This document shows, piece by piece, positions 24,514 through 37,870 of a DNA stretch of 64,000 nt (position 1 is the stretch's first letter; each line of letters starts with the position of its first letter). Both the position numbers and the translations under genes were made by a program. The notes beneath the pieces are model-generated. The model searched no databases. It was not told the DNA's origin and worked only from the letters and a program-made list of their open reading frames with translations. The stretch is taken from the NCBI RefSeq assembly GCF_025060755.1, contig NZ_JANYUY010000002.1:218636-282635 (forward strand). The letters run 5' to 3'. The DNA comes from Paenibacillus doosanensis. Its GTDB lineage: Bacteria > Bacillota > Bacilli > Paenibacillales > NBRC-103111.

Positions 24514-25227
24514 CTATGGATAGTACGGCCCCTCTTGCTGCTGCCGGTTCGGTCTTGGCCGCGGCTTTTTCCGTTCGAGAAAAGCGACGATGGCGTTTTT
24601 GGCGCACCACAGCGCGAACAGGCTGAACCACAATGCCCAGCCGATAGCCGGTATCGGCGTTACCCGGCTTAAGTTGGCCGCGTCGCCGGCCGAAGCCGGA
24701 TTATCCAGCGCATAGACGATGAGCGAGATCGGCCCGAGCACCGACTCCTCCAGCGTCAGAAACGCCAGCAGCAGGTAATAGAAGTCATGCAGCCAGCGCG
24801 GCGCAAGGGCAAGCATAATAATATTGAGCGCGATAAAGCCGATCAGCCACATGACGCCGAACTCGTTGCGGACAAGCAGGATGAGGGCCAGAATGGCAAT
24901 GACGGTCATGATCTGAAGACCAAGCCGCTGCTTGCCTCCGGCGCGCAGCTTGAACAGCAGCACGGCGAACAAGGACGCCGTCATATAGCCGGCCAGCGAT
25001 ACCGGAATGGAGCTCCAATTGCTCGCAATTTGCGAGTACGTCACACCGCTGTGATTGGCGTACAGCTCGATGTACATGACCTTACCCGACAGAGCGAGCG
25101 TCACGACGGCATGCCCGAATTCGTGAATCATCGTATCCAGATTGCGAAAAAAAGAAGAAAAGGGGATCAACCGCGTGAGAAAGGCTGACCCTATCAAAAA
25201 TAATACAGTCTTTAACCCGTTACCCAT
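24514..25227 (-). CDS. M50-type (site-2-protease-like) membrane metalloprotease
   Basis: A protein of about 237 residues with several membrane helices and the zinc motif HEFGH at residues 35-39, as in peptidase M50B-like proteins. A second metal ligand is not obvious. It probably cleaves membrane proteins; no partner is evident nearby. The ATG at 25227 has GGGGGA 10 nt upstream; a longer frame reaches 25305. The interval upstream (25228-25468) has a closed RNA-like structure that may control its translation. Confidence 0.75.
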   Translation of the reverse strand: MGNGLKTVLFLIGSAFLTRLIPFSSFFRNLDTMIHEFGHAVVTLALSGKVMYIELYANHSGVTYSQIASNWSSIPVSLAGYMTASLFAVLLFKLRAGGKQRLGLQIMTVIAILALILLVRNEFGVMWLIGFIALNIIMLALAPRWLHDFYYLLLAFLTLEESVLGPISLIVYALDNPASAGDAANLSRVTPIPAIGWALWFSLFALWCAKNAIVAFLERKKPRPRPNRQQQEGPYYP

Positions 25228-25247
25228 TCGGCTGAGATCCCCCCGGT

Positions 25248-25451
25248 GTTGTATGAATAACGAGGAAACCCATTGAAGACTGTGCTTTCGTCTGCGGATG
25301 CGCATCTGCCTACGGCGGCTGTTGAAACCGGGTTATCTGTTAACTTACCTTACGGTTACAACCCGCTTTCAAAGGCCGCACGTGAACTCTCCGGCAGATG
25401 CATCATCCTCCGCCTGCAATGTCTTATAGGGGAGTACGCTATTCATACAAC
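25248..25451 (-). ncRNA. Candidate structured leader RNA of the M50 protease gene
   Basis: On the minus strand GTTGTATGAATA (25440-25451) pairs perfectly with TATTCATACAAC (25248-25259), closing about 180 nt. Inside are further stems: GGCGGA with TCTGCC around GATG/CATC, GCGGC with GCCGC, GGGTT with AACCC, and AGAC with GTCT. The closing stem ends 5 nt before the G-rich ribosome site of the protease gene, as in a translational riboswitch. I recognise no known class. Confidence 0.45.
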
Positions 25452-25468
25452 ATTTCTATAAAGCAAGC

Positions 25469-25500
25469 AAAAGGCGGATTTAACAACCCGCCTCCGCCTT
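25469..25500 (-). terminator. Intrinsic terminator after eno
   Basis: GGCGGAGGCGGG and CCGCC arms with TTTT at the minus-strand end, 25 bp after the eno stop. It ends the glycolytic operon. Confidence 0.8.
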
Positions 25501-25525
25501 TATGATGCATAAGATACTATTTATC

Positions 25526-28389
<2,864 letters not shown>

Positions 28390-28390
28390 G

Positions 28391-29149
<759 letters not shown>

Positions 29150-29256
29150 TCACTCCTTTATTAATGTGAATGTATGTGCCGAAACAGCATCGTCTCTGCC
29201 GGCGTCCCGGGCAGCTGCGCCTCAGAGAACGCCAGAGAGATTAAAGAATGCCGATC

Positions 29257-30438
29257 TTATTTATCGTTAAGAGCCACAACGCCCGGCAAAGCTTTGCCTT
29301 CCATGAACTCCAGGGAAGCGCCGCCGCCTGTAGAGATGTGATCCATTTTGTCGCCGAGGTGGAATTTCTCTACCGCTGCAGCCGAGTCGCCGCCGCCGAT
29401 TACGGTGTAGCCGGATGCGTTAGCGCAAGCTTCGGCAACGGCGCGGGTGCCGTGGGAGAACGGTTCGATTTCGAATACGCCCATCGGTCCGTTCCATACG
29501 ATCAGTTTGGATTCGGCGATCGTTTTCGCGTATTTCTCGCGCGATTTCGGTCCGATGTCGATGCCTTCCCAGTCGGCAGGAATTTCGTTAACCGCTACGA
29601 TGCGGGTATTGGCCGTCGGGCTGAAATCGTCCGTTACGACGATATCTTCAGGAAGCAGGAAGTTGACGCCTTTTTCTTTCGCTTTGTTGATGAAGCTAAG
29701 AGCCAATTCCAATTTCTCGTTGTCAACGAGCGATTTGCCGATTTCCATGCCTTGCGCCTTCAGGAACGTGTAGGACAAGCCGCCGCCGATGATGATGTTG
29801 TCTGCGATGTTCAGCAGGTTGTTGATCACGTCGATTTTGTCTTTTACCTTCGCGCCGCCTACGATCGCCGTGAACGGACGCTCCGGATTGTTGAGCGCTT
29901 TGCCCAGCACGTCCAGCTCCTTCTCCATCAACAGGCCGGATACGGCCGGCAAATGATGCGCGATGCCTTCCGTCGAAGCGTGAGCGCGGTGAGCGGCGCC
30001 GAACGCATCGTTTACGTACAAATCAGCCAATTCGGCAAAAGCTTTGGCCAGCTCAGCGTCGTTCTTCTCTTCTCCCGCATAGAAACGCACGTTTTCCAGC
30101 AGCAGTACGTCGCCTTCGTTCAAAGCGTTCACTTGCGCTTTCACCGCTTCGCCGATCGCTTCGTCGGCTTTCGCTACCGGTTTGCCGAGCAGCTCGGACA
30201 AACGCGCAGCAGCCGGAGTCAAGCGCAGCTCTTCGACGACTTGTCCCTTCGGACGGCCCAGATGGCTCGCCAGAATGACTTTGGCGCCTCTTTCCGTTAA
30301 GTACTGAATCGTCGGAACCGTTTCGCGAATCCGCGTATCGTCTGTGATTTGCCCGTTTTCCAACGGAACGTTGAAATCTACCCGTACGAATACTCTTTTG
30401 CCTTTTACTTCTACGTCACGAACGCTTTTTTTATTCAT
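29257..30438 (-). CDS. pgk: Phosphoglycerate kinase
   Basis: A 393-residue enzyme making ATP from 1,3-bisphosphoglycerate. Family marks: [28 protein letters not shown], and the C-terminal nucleotide-binding [12 protein letters not shown] and [13 protein letters not shown] at 30438 gives the usual start ([14 protein letters not shown]). It is separated from gap by about 300 bp that hold a large potential stem-loop. Confidence 0.98.
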   Translation of the reverse strand: MNKKSVRDVEVKGKRVFVRVDFNVPLENGQITDDTRIRETVPTIQYLTERGAKVILASHLGRPKGQVVEELRLTPAAARLSELLGKPVAKADEAIGEAVKAQVNALNEGDVLLLENVRFYAGEEKNDAELAKAFAELADLYVNDAFGAAHRAHASTEGIAHHLPAVSGLLMEKELDVLGKALNNPERPFTAIVGGAKVKDKIDVINNLLNIADNIIIGGGLSYTFLKAQGMEIGKSLVDNEKLELALSFINKAKEKGVNFLLPEDIVVTDDFSPTANTRIVAVNEIPADWEGIDIGPKSREKYAKTIAESKLIVWNGPMGVFEIEPFSHGTRAVAEACANASGYTVIGGGDSAAAVEKFHLGDKMDHISTGGGASLEFMEGKALPGVVALNDK

Positions 30439-30559
30439 GGTTCTCCCCGCGCCTCCTCTTTGGTTAAAAAGCCGTGCTATATAGTCTTGCTTGCCTCGTA
30501 CACCCGCACATAAAAAATGTGGTGATGTCTGATCATCGTTTCGCAACAACTTCGCGGGT

Positions 30560-30685
30560 GAAAAGCAAGAAGGGATGTACCGTAGAGCGTCAGTGAGGTT
30601 CCTTTGAGATTGTATTCATACCGGTATGAAATCTAATTCCCAAGAAGACAGACTCAAGCAGAACCCGAAAGTACATCCCTTTTGC
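30560..30685. repeat. Large inverted-repeat element between gap and pgk
   Basis: AAGGGATGTAC (30569-30580 region) and GTACATCCCTTTTGC (30671-30685) are complementary arms of about 15 bp. At the centre is a perfect 16-bp palindrome TTCATACCGGTATGAA (30615-30630). It may stabilise or process the gap mRNA, or be a small repetitive element. The rest of 30439-30742 has no gene. Confidence 0.55.
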
Positions 30686-30742
30686 ATCAAGCGAAAAGCC
30701 ATTTATGAAACTTTGTCAGTGCATAACCACAATTGTTCTAAC

Positions 30743-32838
<2,096 letters not shown>

Positions 32839-32871
32839 AAAACACTCTCCCGCTGTGACATGGACACCTTT

Positions 32872-32898
32872 CGTCCCAGTACTACATTTTTAGTCCCA
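32872..32898 (-). promoter_or_regulatory. CggR operator
   Basis: On the minus strand TGGGACTAAAA and TGGGACGAAAG occur as direct repeats 20 bp apart (GTCCCA at 32873-32878 and 32893-32898), matching the GGGAC direct-repeat type of CggR site, 34-60 bp before the cggR start. The rest of 32900-33230 shows no gene. Confidence 0.7.
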
Positions 32899-33230
32899 CA
32901 TCTTCCAAAAAAACAACTAAGCTTTCACTTAGCTGTCCTCATTATATAAAATTTGAAAACCATTTTCAACTAACAAATCACAAATCGGACAAAAATTCCG
33001 CGGCATACGGGCAAAAGGGCTTGCTGCGCCCGCATGGTTAGGCCGGCCCCCCGGTTTCGAACGCTGTGCCCGCCCCCGGCTCAGCATCGCCGACCTCCGC
33101 CTTGCGCCGCCGCCCCCATGTTTAGGATATGCGTCTGACCGTCAGAAGTTCCTCCTGCGGCAGAGCTTGCGCCCGCTGGGACAAGGACCATTTGAGCTCG
33201 CGGAATTCCGAGACGAATCTATTGATGATA

Positions 33231-33259
33231 TTGATAATCATTATCATATATAGTATACT
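33231..33259 (+). promoter_or_regulatory. Promoter with a perfect Fur box before a LysR gene
   Basis: TTGATA (33231-33236), 17 bp, TATACT (33254-33259). TGATAATCATTATCA (33232-33246) is a perfect 7-1-7 Fur-type operator and covers the -35 box, so iron-loaded Fur should repress the LysR gene 37 bp downstream. Confidence 0.75.
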
Positions 33260-33296
33260 TCGCTCTAAGCACATTATCTTTGCGGAGGCCGGAGGA

Positions 33297-34214
33297 ATGA
33301 AAACTTTCGAGAGACTGGAGACCTTTCTTACGCTCGCGGAGTGCGGCTCTTTCACCGAAACGGCCAAGCGGCTGTACTGTTCGCAGCCTACGATCAGCGG
33401 CCATATTCAGCAGTTGGAGGAACTGCTGGACGCCAAGCTGCTTGTCCGCTCCGGGAGAACGGTGAAGCTGACGCCTCAAGGAGAAATTTTTTACGACTAC
33501 GCGCGCAGAATCACGCAAATGTTCAAGGAAGCCGCCGATAAGATTGCCCAGTCCCAGCAAACCGAACCTGTTCTGTCCATTTACGCCAGCAATTATATCG
33601 GGGTCTACGTGCTGCCGGATCTATTGGGGCAATTCCGCCATTCCAATCCGAAGCAGCGCTTCGAGCTTCATACATACGGCTATGACGATCTGCATCGCAT
33701 GCTGGCGCAGCATCAAATTCACCTGGCCTTTATGCCGTTATACGATGACGATTCCTATATCCAGTCGGAACTGGATCATTATGTTCTGTTCGAAGACCAA
33801 TTCTTGTTGGTGTTCCCTCCCGATCATCCCTGGTCCGAACGAAAAACGCTGTATGCCCGCGATCTCGAACATACGACCCTGCTGCTGCCGCAAAGCCGCC
33901 TGCTGCAAAGCAGCATTCTCGCTCCGCTGGAGAAGCTGAGGATTCGGCTGTCGACCGTGCCGATGAGCAGCTTTGAGGTGATCAAGGAATCCGTTAAGAA
34001 CGGACTGGGCATTGCCTTTCTGCCGGTTTACGCGGTTCGCGATCAGCTCGACAAGGGAGCTCTGCTGACGAAACCGGTCTGCGGACTGCGGATCGAACGG
34101 AAGAACGGCCTCGTCTATCGCCGCGATATTCAGCTAACCGACGCCGAGCAAGCCTTCTACGACTGCGTGAAAAACGTCTATACTGAGGAGAAGCTCCCCG
34201 CTTCATTATCCTGA
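33297..34214 (+). CDS. LysR-family transcriptional regulator
   Basis: A 305-residue regulator with an N-terminal winged helix (FLTLAECGSFTETAKRLYCS, QPTISGHIQQLEELLDAKLL) and a periplasmic-binding-like effector domain. ATG at 33297 has GGAGG upstream; the frame extends further but would run through the promoter. Its promoter carries a Fur box, suggesting a role in iron-responsive control. No divergent target gene is present: upstream lies cggR reading away. A terminator follows. Confidence 0.9.
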   Translation: MKTFERLETFLTLAECGSFTETAKRLYCSQPTISGHIQQLEELLDAKLLVRSGRTVKLTPQGEIFYDYARRITQMFKEAADKIAQSQQTEPVLSIYASNYIGVYVLPDLLGQFRHSNPKQRFELHTYGYDDLHRMLAQHQIHLAFMPLYDDDSYIQSELDHYVLFEDQFLLVFPPDHPWSERKTLYARDLEHTTLLLPQSRLLQSSILAPLEKLRIRLSTVPMSSFEVIKESVKNGLGIAFLPVYAVRDQLDKGALLTKPVCGLRIERKNGLVYRRDIQLTDAEQAFYDCVKNVYTEEKLPASLS

Positions 34215-34226
34215 ACATTCGTTAGA

Positions 34227-34280
34227 CAACCCTGCCGAAGCTTTTTCTTGCCAAATTCCTTTTCTGCAGGGTTGCTTTTT
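34227..34280 (+). terminator. Intrinsic terminator after the LysR gene
   Basis: CAACCCTGC and GCAGGGTTG form a 9-bp stem followed by CTTTTT on the plus strand. Confidence 0.8.
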
Positions 34281-34336
34281 CCCGAATAGTATCATATAAT
34301 AACTCTTGCTTCTCATTTTTTGAGACAAACTAATAC

Positions 34337-34411
34337 GCGCCCGTGGTCCAATGGATATGACGTAGGCCTCCGGAGCCTGAGATTAAGGTTCGATTCCTTA
34401 CGGGCGCGCCA
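34337..34411 (+). tRNA. tRNA-Arg (anticodon CCG)
   Basis: A 75-nt cloverleaf with acceptor stem GCGCCCG/CGGGCGC, discriminator G and encoded CCA. The anticodon loop CTCCGGA gives anticodon CCG (reads CGG), and the T arm is GGTTCGATTCC. Intact, with its own terminator downstream. Confidence 0.95.
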
Positions 34412-34439
34412 TCTTTACTCACATTAACGATAACCAAAG

Positions 34440-34479
34440 CCTCTGTTTCTTGCATCCTCGCAGGAAGAGAGGTTTTTTT
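34440..34479 (+). terminator. Intrinsic terminator of tRNA-Arg
   Basis: CCTCT/AGAGG outer stem with an inner TTTCTTGC/GCAGGAA pairing, followed by seven T residues. Confidence 0.8.
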
Positions 34480-34489
34480 GTCACCTCTG

Positions 34490-34529
34490 TTTGACCTTCC
34501 TTGACCTTTGTTTGTTTTTACGCTATGAT
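34490..34529 (+). promoter_or_regulatory. clpP promoter with CtsR operator
   Basis: TTGACC (34501-34506), 17 bp, TATGAT (34524-34529) form a sigma-A promoter. TTTGACCTTCCTTGACC (34490-34506) is the reverse of the CtsR heptad direct repeat (GGTCAA-NNN-GGTCAA) and overlaps the -35 box, so CtsR should repress clpP until heat stress. Confidence 0.85.
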
Positions 34530-34573
34530 GGTTATAGTGTTACCATATATGAAATTTAAGGAGGCTGCAGCTT

Positions 34574-35155
34574 ATGAGTTTCATTCCAATGGTCGTAGAA
34601 CCGGATGCACGAGGAGAACGCGCTTACGATATTTACTCCCGTTTGCTTAAGGATCGCATTATTTTTCTGGGAACTCCGGTCAATGACGTTGTGGCCAACG
34701 CCATCATCGCCCAATTGCTGTTCCTGGCCGCTCAGGACCCGGATAAGGATATCAGCCTATACATTAACAGCCCCGGCGGTTCGATTACCGCAGGAATGGC
34801 TATCTACGATACGATGCAGTTCATTAAGCCGGACGTATCGACCATCTGCGTCGGTATGGCCGCATCGATGGGCGCGTTCCTGCTTGCAGCCGGCGCCAAG
34901 GGCAAACGCTTTGCGCTGCCGAACAGCGAAGTGATGATTCACCAGCCGCTGGGCGGAGCCGAAGGTCAAGCCAGCGATATCGAAATCCGCGCCAAGCGCA
35001 TTCTGAAAATGCGCGATAAGCTGAATCATATTTTGGCCGAGCGCACAGGACAACCGTTCGAGAAAATCGAGAGAGACACCGACCGCGACAACTTCATGTA
35101 CGCGGAGGAAGCCGCCGCTTACGGCCTGATCGATAAAGTCATTGAACGCGTCTAA
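34574..35155 (+). CDS. clpP: ATP-dependent Clp protease proteolytic subunit
   Basis: A 193-residue serine protease forming the ClpP tetradecamer used by ClpX and ClpC. The catalytic triad is Ser98 (MAASMGAF), His123 (MIHQPLGG) and Asp172 (RDTDRDNF), the canonical positions. AAGGAGG lies 10 nt before the ATG. It degrades tmRNA-tagged proteins among others, linking it to ssrA here. Confidence 0.98.
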   Translation: MSFIPMVVEPDARGERAYDIYSRLLKDRIIFLGTPVNDVVANAIIAQLLFLAAQDPDKDISLYINSPGGSITAGMAIYDTMQFIKPDVSTICVGMAASMGAFLLAAGAKGKRFALPNSEVMIHQPLGGAEGQASDIEIRAKRILKMRDKLNHILAERTGQPFEKIERDTDRDNFMYAEEAAAYGLIDKVIERV

Positions 35156-35178
35156 TTTTTGCATATGCTTCAAAATAA

Positions 35179-35224
35179 AAGCCTGCGAGGCCGCCCGTTA
35201 TCGGGAGGTTTCGCAGGCTTTTTT
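35179..35224 (+). terminator. Intrinsic terminator after clpP
   Basis: AAGCCTGCGA and TCGCAGGCTT form a long stem with a T-run at the plus end. Confidence 0.85.
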
Positions 35225-35357
35225 GACGTCGGGGCGCAGCCGGCCCGCGTTAAAGCCAAAGCAGCCGGCCCGCCTATCGGCTTCCGTGCAGCGCGGCACG
35301 CCAAGATCCGCGGCTTCCAGGCCGCCATCCATGACTTTCAATTGCCTCCGCTCCCGA

Positions 35358-36818
35358 TCAGTTCCTTTCGCTCGCAGACCTTATCAGCTCCAGGTCGAAC
35401 GGCGCCGGATTCGGGAGCCGCCGCAAGTACGCAAGCGCCTTCGCTTTATCGCCCCGGTCCCCTGGTTCAATCCCGTCCAGCGCCATAATCGCCAGCGCCC
35501 TTAACGCATAAGGATTATCGCCCTCGCTTTCATATGCCCGGATCGCCCCCTTGTAATCGCCCTGCAGCACCAGCTTGTCGCCGGGCAGCTGCCCCTTGTC
35601 GGAGACGGAGAAGAACGGCTCCGACCCGTTCAGCGACGTATAATAGCCTCTGGAGCTGCTTATTCTCTCGCCCCGGTCGTTGAAGGCGTCGACGGACCAA
35701 ACGAAATGGCCCCCGGGGTATACGATCCCCAGAATGCCGGAGGAGCCGATCCATACTTCATTTTGGGAAAAGGATTTGCTGAGCCCCCTCCGATACGTCC
35801 GCAGCGTTTCCAGATCGTACTCCGCCCTAGGCTCGGTCCACGCCTCATCCAGCGGAATGGAAGAGACGCCCTGCGGCTTGCCGTCCTCGCCGAACTCCAG
35901 CGCCGCGATCGACAGCTTGTAGCTCGCGGCGCCGGGATACGGCTCCCAGCTAAACTCGAACCGGCCGGATGCGATCACTTCCTTGTTCGTCGGCTGAACG
36001 ACCTTCACCTGAGGAACGAACCGCAGATCATAGTCCGCCGTCGCTCCGGATCGAATCGTTACCGTCTCGCTTCCCAGATCGCTGAGATAATATCCGCTCA
36101 GCTCCGCCGGATCGGCGCCGACGCCCGCTTCGTACTCGCCTTCAGGCACGTCGTAGAAGCGGAAGGAACCCGCGTCGTCCGTCATCGCCATCGGATAGCG
36201 ACCGTACGGCGGATACATCCAGCTGGAGTCCGCCTTGCGATGCAGGGCGACCACCAGTCCGGCCGCAGGCCGGTCGCCTATCACGACCTTCCCCTGCAAG
36301 GAAGGCGTTGTCGCAGCCCCTCGCTCCTCCGCCCCTCGGCGCGAAGCGAGCAGCTGCGCGTAGGCCGCCGCTTCCTTGCTGCGCCCATCCTGCTTGCCGT
36401 TATCCGCCATGCTGCGAAAGAGCGGCTCGGCCCGATCGTACTCCTTCGCGGCAAAATAGATCAAGGCCAGCTTCCATCGCGCTTGCTCGGCGAGAACATA
36501 CCCCGGGTACTCCGCAATCAGTCTCTCCAGCTTCTCCCGGGCGTACGCCATTCCTTGAGAGGAGACGGTCCCGGCCAAGGAATAAGAGGACGAGTTGTGA
36601 AAAATGAACATCCGACCGTCCCCCGGGTTCGGAGCCTCCGATTCAGCCGCCCAATACAGCGCATCCGGGGCCTGGCTGCTCCGGGGAAAATACTTCAGAA
36701 CGGCATCGTACCGTTTCCATTCCAGCAGCTTAGAGGGAAGCTCAACGTATACGGCGAGCAGGAAGACCAGCAGCAGCAACAGCCCTACTGCCAATGTCTT
36801 GTACTTGATCCGAATCAC
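35358..36818 (-). CDS. Membrane-anchored protein with TPR-like and carboxypeptidase-regulatory-like domains
   Basis: A protein of about 486 residues with one N-terminal membrane helix (about 5-27), an outward TPR-like helical stretch (about 40-155), a carboxypeptidase-regulatory-like beta sandwich (LQGKVVIGDRPAAGLVVALH; SFRFYDVPEGEYEAGV) and a fibronectin-like part (FEFSWEPYPGAASYKLSI). Function unknown; it could bind envelope or sugar ligands. The GTG at 36818 overlaps the anti-sigma stop (GTGA), so it is co-translated with the sigma / anti-sigma pair and may be their effector or sensor. Confidence 0.7.
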   Translation of the reverse strand: MIRIKYKTLAVGLLLLLVFLLAVYVELPSKLLEWKRYDAVLKYFPRSSQAPDALYWAAESEAPNPGDGRMFIFHNSSSYSLAGTVSSQGMAYAREKLERLIAEYPGYVLAEQARWKLALIYFAAKEYDRAEPLFRSMADNGKQDGRSKEAAAYAQLLASRRGAEERGAATTPSLQGKVVIGDRPAAGLVVALHRKADSSWMYPPYGRYPMAMTDDAGSFRFYDVPEGEYEAGVGADPAELSGYYLSDLGSETVTIRSGATADYDLRFVPQVKVVQPTNKEVIASGRFEFSWEPYPGAASYKLSIAALEFGEDGKPQGVSSIPLDEAWTEPRAEYDLETLRTYRRGLSKSFSQNEVWIGSSGILGIVYPGGHFVWSVDAFNDRGERISSSRGYYTSLNGSEPFFSVSDKGQLPGDKLVLQGDYKGAIRAYESEGDNPYALRALAIMALDGIEPGDRGDKAKALAYLRRLPNPAPFDLELIRSASERN

Positions 36819-37180
36819 GGCCGCCACCCCCGATTCAGCTCTTCGCTGCGAAATACATTCCCGGCCAGCGATACATACGCCGGCTGTTCGGCCTGCCCTT
36901 CATAAGCCTGTTCCGGATGCCTCGCCGCATCCGTCAATCCGCTCTTCCCGGAGGGAGCCGACAACGGAAGCGCGAACAAGAGCCATATCGCCATCGCGCA
37001 CAGCAGCCCCCATCCTGCGGCGGCCGGGAACGGGATAGCGAGTTCCCGCTCCCAGAACGGCGTCTTCGCCGGGTCCAGCCGCATCATCACCTGGCGCTGC
37101 ATCTCCTCGCTGAACCGCACGCCGGCCAGCTCGGCCTTCAACTGTTCGCGCACCGGATTATTCCCATGCCTTGCTTTCAT
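36815..37180 (-). CDS. Anti-sigma-factor-like membrane protein
   Basis: A 121-residue protein: cytoplasmic N-terminal half (about 1-50, charged, FSEEMQRQVMMRL), one transmembrane helix (about 53-75, GWGLLCAMAIWLLFALPLSA) and an extracytoplasmic tail. There is no clear zinc motif. It overlaps the ECF sigma gene by 23 nt and precedes the membrane-anchored gene with a GTGA overlap. This order and topology fit an anti-sigma factor holding the ECF sigma at the membrane. The role is inferred from context. Confidence 0.65.
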   Translation of the reverse strand: MKARHGNNPVREQLKAELAGVRFSEEMQRQVMMRLDPAKTPFWERELAIPFPAAAGWGLLCAMAIWLLFALPLSAPSGKSGLTDAARHPEQAYEGQAEQPAYVSLAGNVFRSEELNRGWRP

Positions 37181-37715
37181 CCTTCCACCCTCCCGCCTCC
37201 AGCAGTTTCTTAAGCAGCCTCTTGGCGCGCGACAGCTTGCTCTTGACCGTTCCTTCCGATTCGCCGAGCAGCTCCGCCATCTCCCTTATATACATATCCC
37301 GATAATAATACAACACGATCACTTCCCTGTATTTATAAGGCAGCTGCCGAATGCAGCCCATTAAAGAATCGCTCTCTGCGTACCGTTCAAGCCCTCGGTC
37401 GGAGCTGACAAGTCCGGGATGCTCCAGTCCGAAGAACACCAGCCGCCTCCATGAAGCCCGGCGCATCCGGCTCCTGCACAAATTGATCGTAATTTGCAGC
37501 AGCCAGCCCCGCAGCGATCCTTCTCCTTGGAACTGCCCGATCTTTTGATAAACGATCAGAAACACCTCCTGACTGATATCTTCCGCGGAGTGCCGGTCTC
37601 TGATCAGCAGCGCGGCTGTACGGTACACCTCATGACCGTACCGGTCCATCAGCGGCGGCAATCCGGAGCCGTCCCCCCGGCGCAGCCGCTCAATCCATCC
37701 CAGCTCGGGGTTCAT
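37158..37715 (-). CDS. ECF-type RNA polymerase sigma factor
   Basis: A 185-residue sigma factor with region 2 (ALLIRDRHSAEDISQEVFLI; FQGEGSLRGWLLQITINLCR) and region 4 (IRQLPYKYREVIVLYYYRDM; IREMAELLGESEGTVKSKLS). It should direct transcription of an envelope-stress regulon including its own operon. First of a three-gene operon with overlapping ends. No clear target promoter is readable upstream. Confidence 0.92.
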   Translation of the reverse strand: MNPELGWIERLRRGDGSGLPPLMDRYGHEVYRTAALLIRDRHSAEDISQEVFLIVYQKIGQFQGEGSLRGWLLQITINLCRSRMRRASWRRLVFFGLEHPGLVSSDRGLERYAESDSLMGCIRQLPYKYREVIVLYYYRDMYIREMAELLGESEGTVKSKLSRAKRLLKKLLEAGGWKDESKAWE

Positions 37716-37813
37716 CGCTCCCCCTCCTCTTCACCCTTATAGATGCGGTTTCCCCGCTCAAAGGTTGCATAAGAGATCAATTTTCTCGCGCAAGCAAAAT
37801 TATCTATAACAGC

Positions 37814-37850
37814 AAAAAAATCGGCCCCCCTGCGCACCAGGAGAGCCGAC
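37814..37850 (-). terminator. Intrinsic terminator after the copper-amine-oxidase-N protein gene
   Basis: GTCGGCTCTCCTGG and GGGGGGCCGA arms followed by seven T residues on the minus strand. Confidence 0.75.
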
Positions 37851-37870
37851 GGTAATCACCGTTTCGACAA

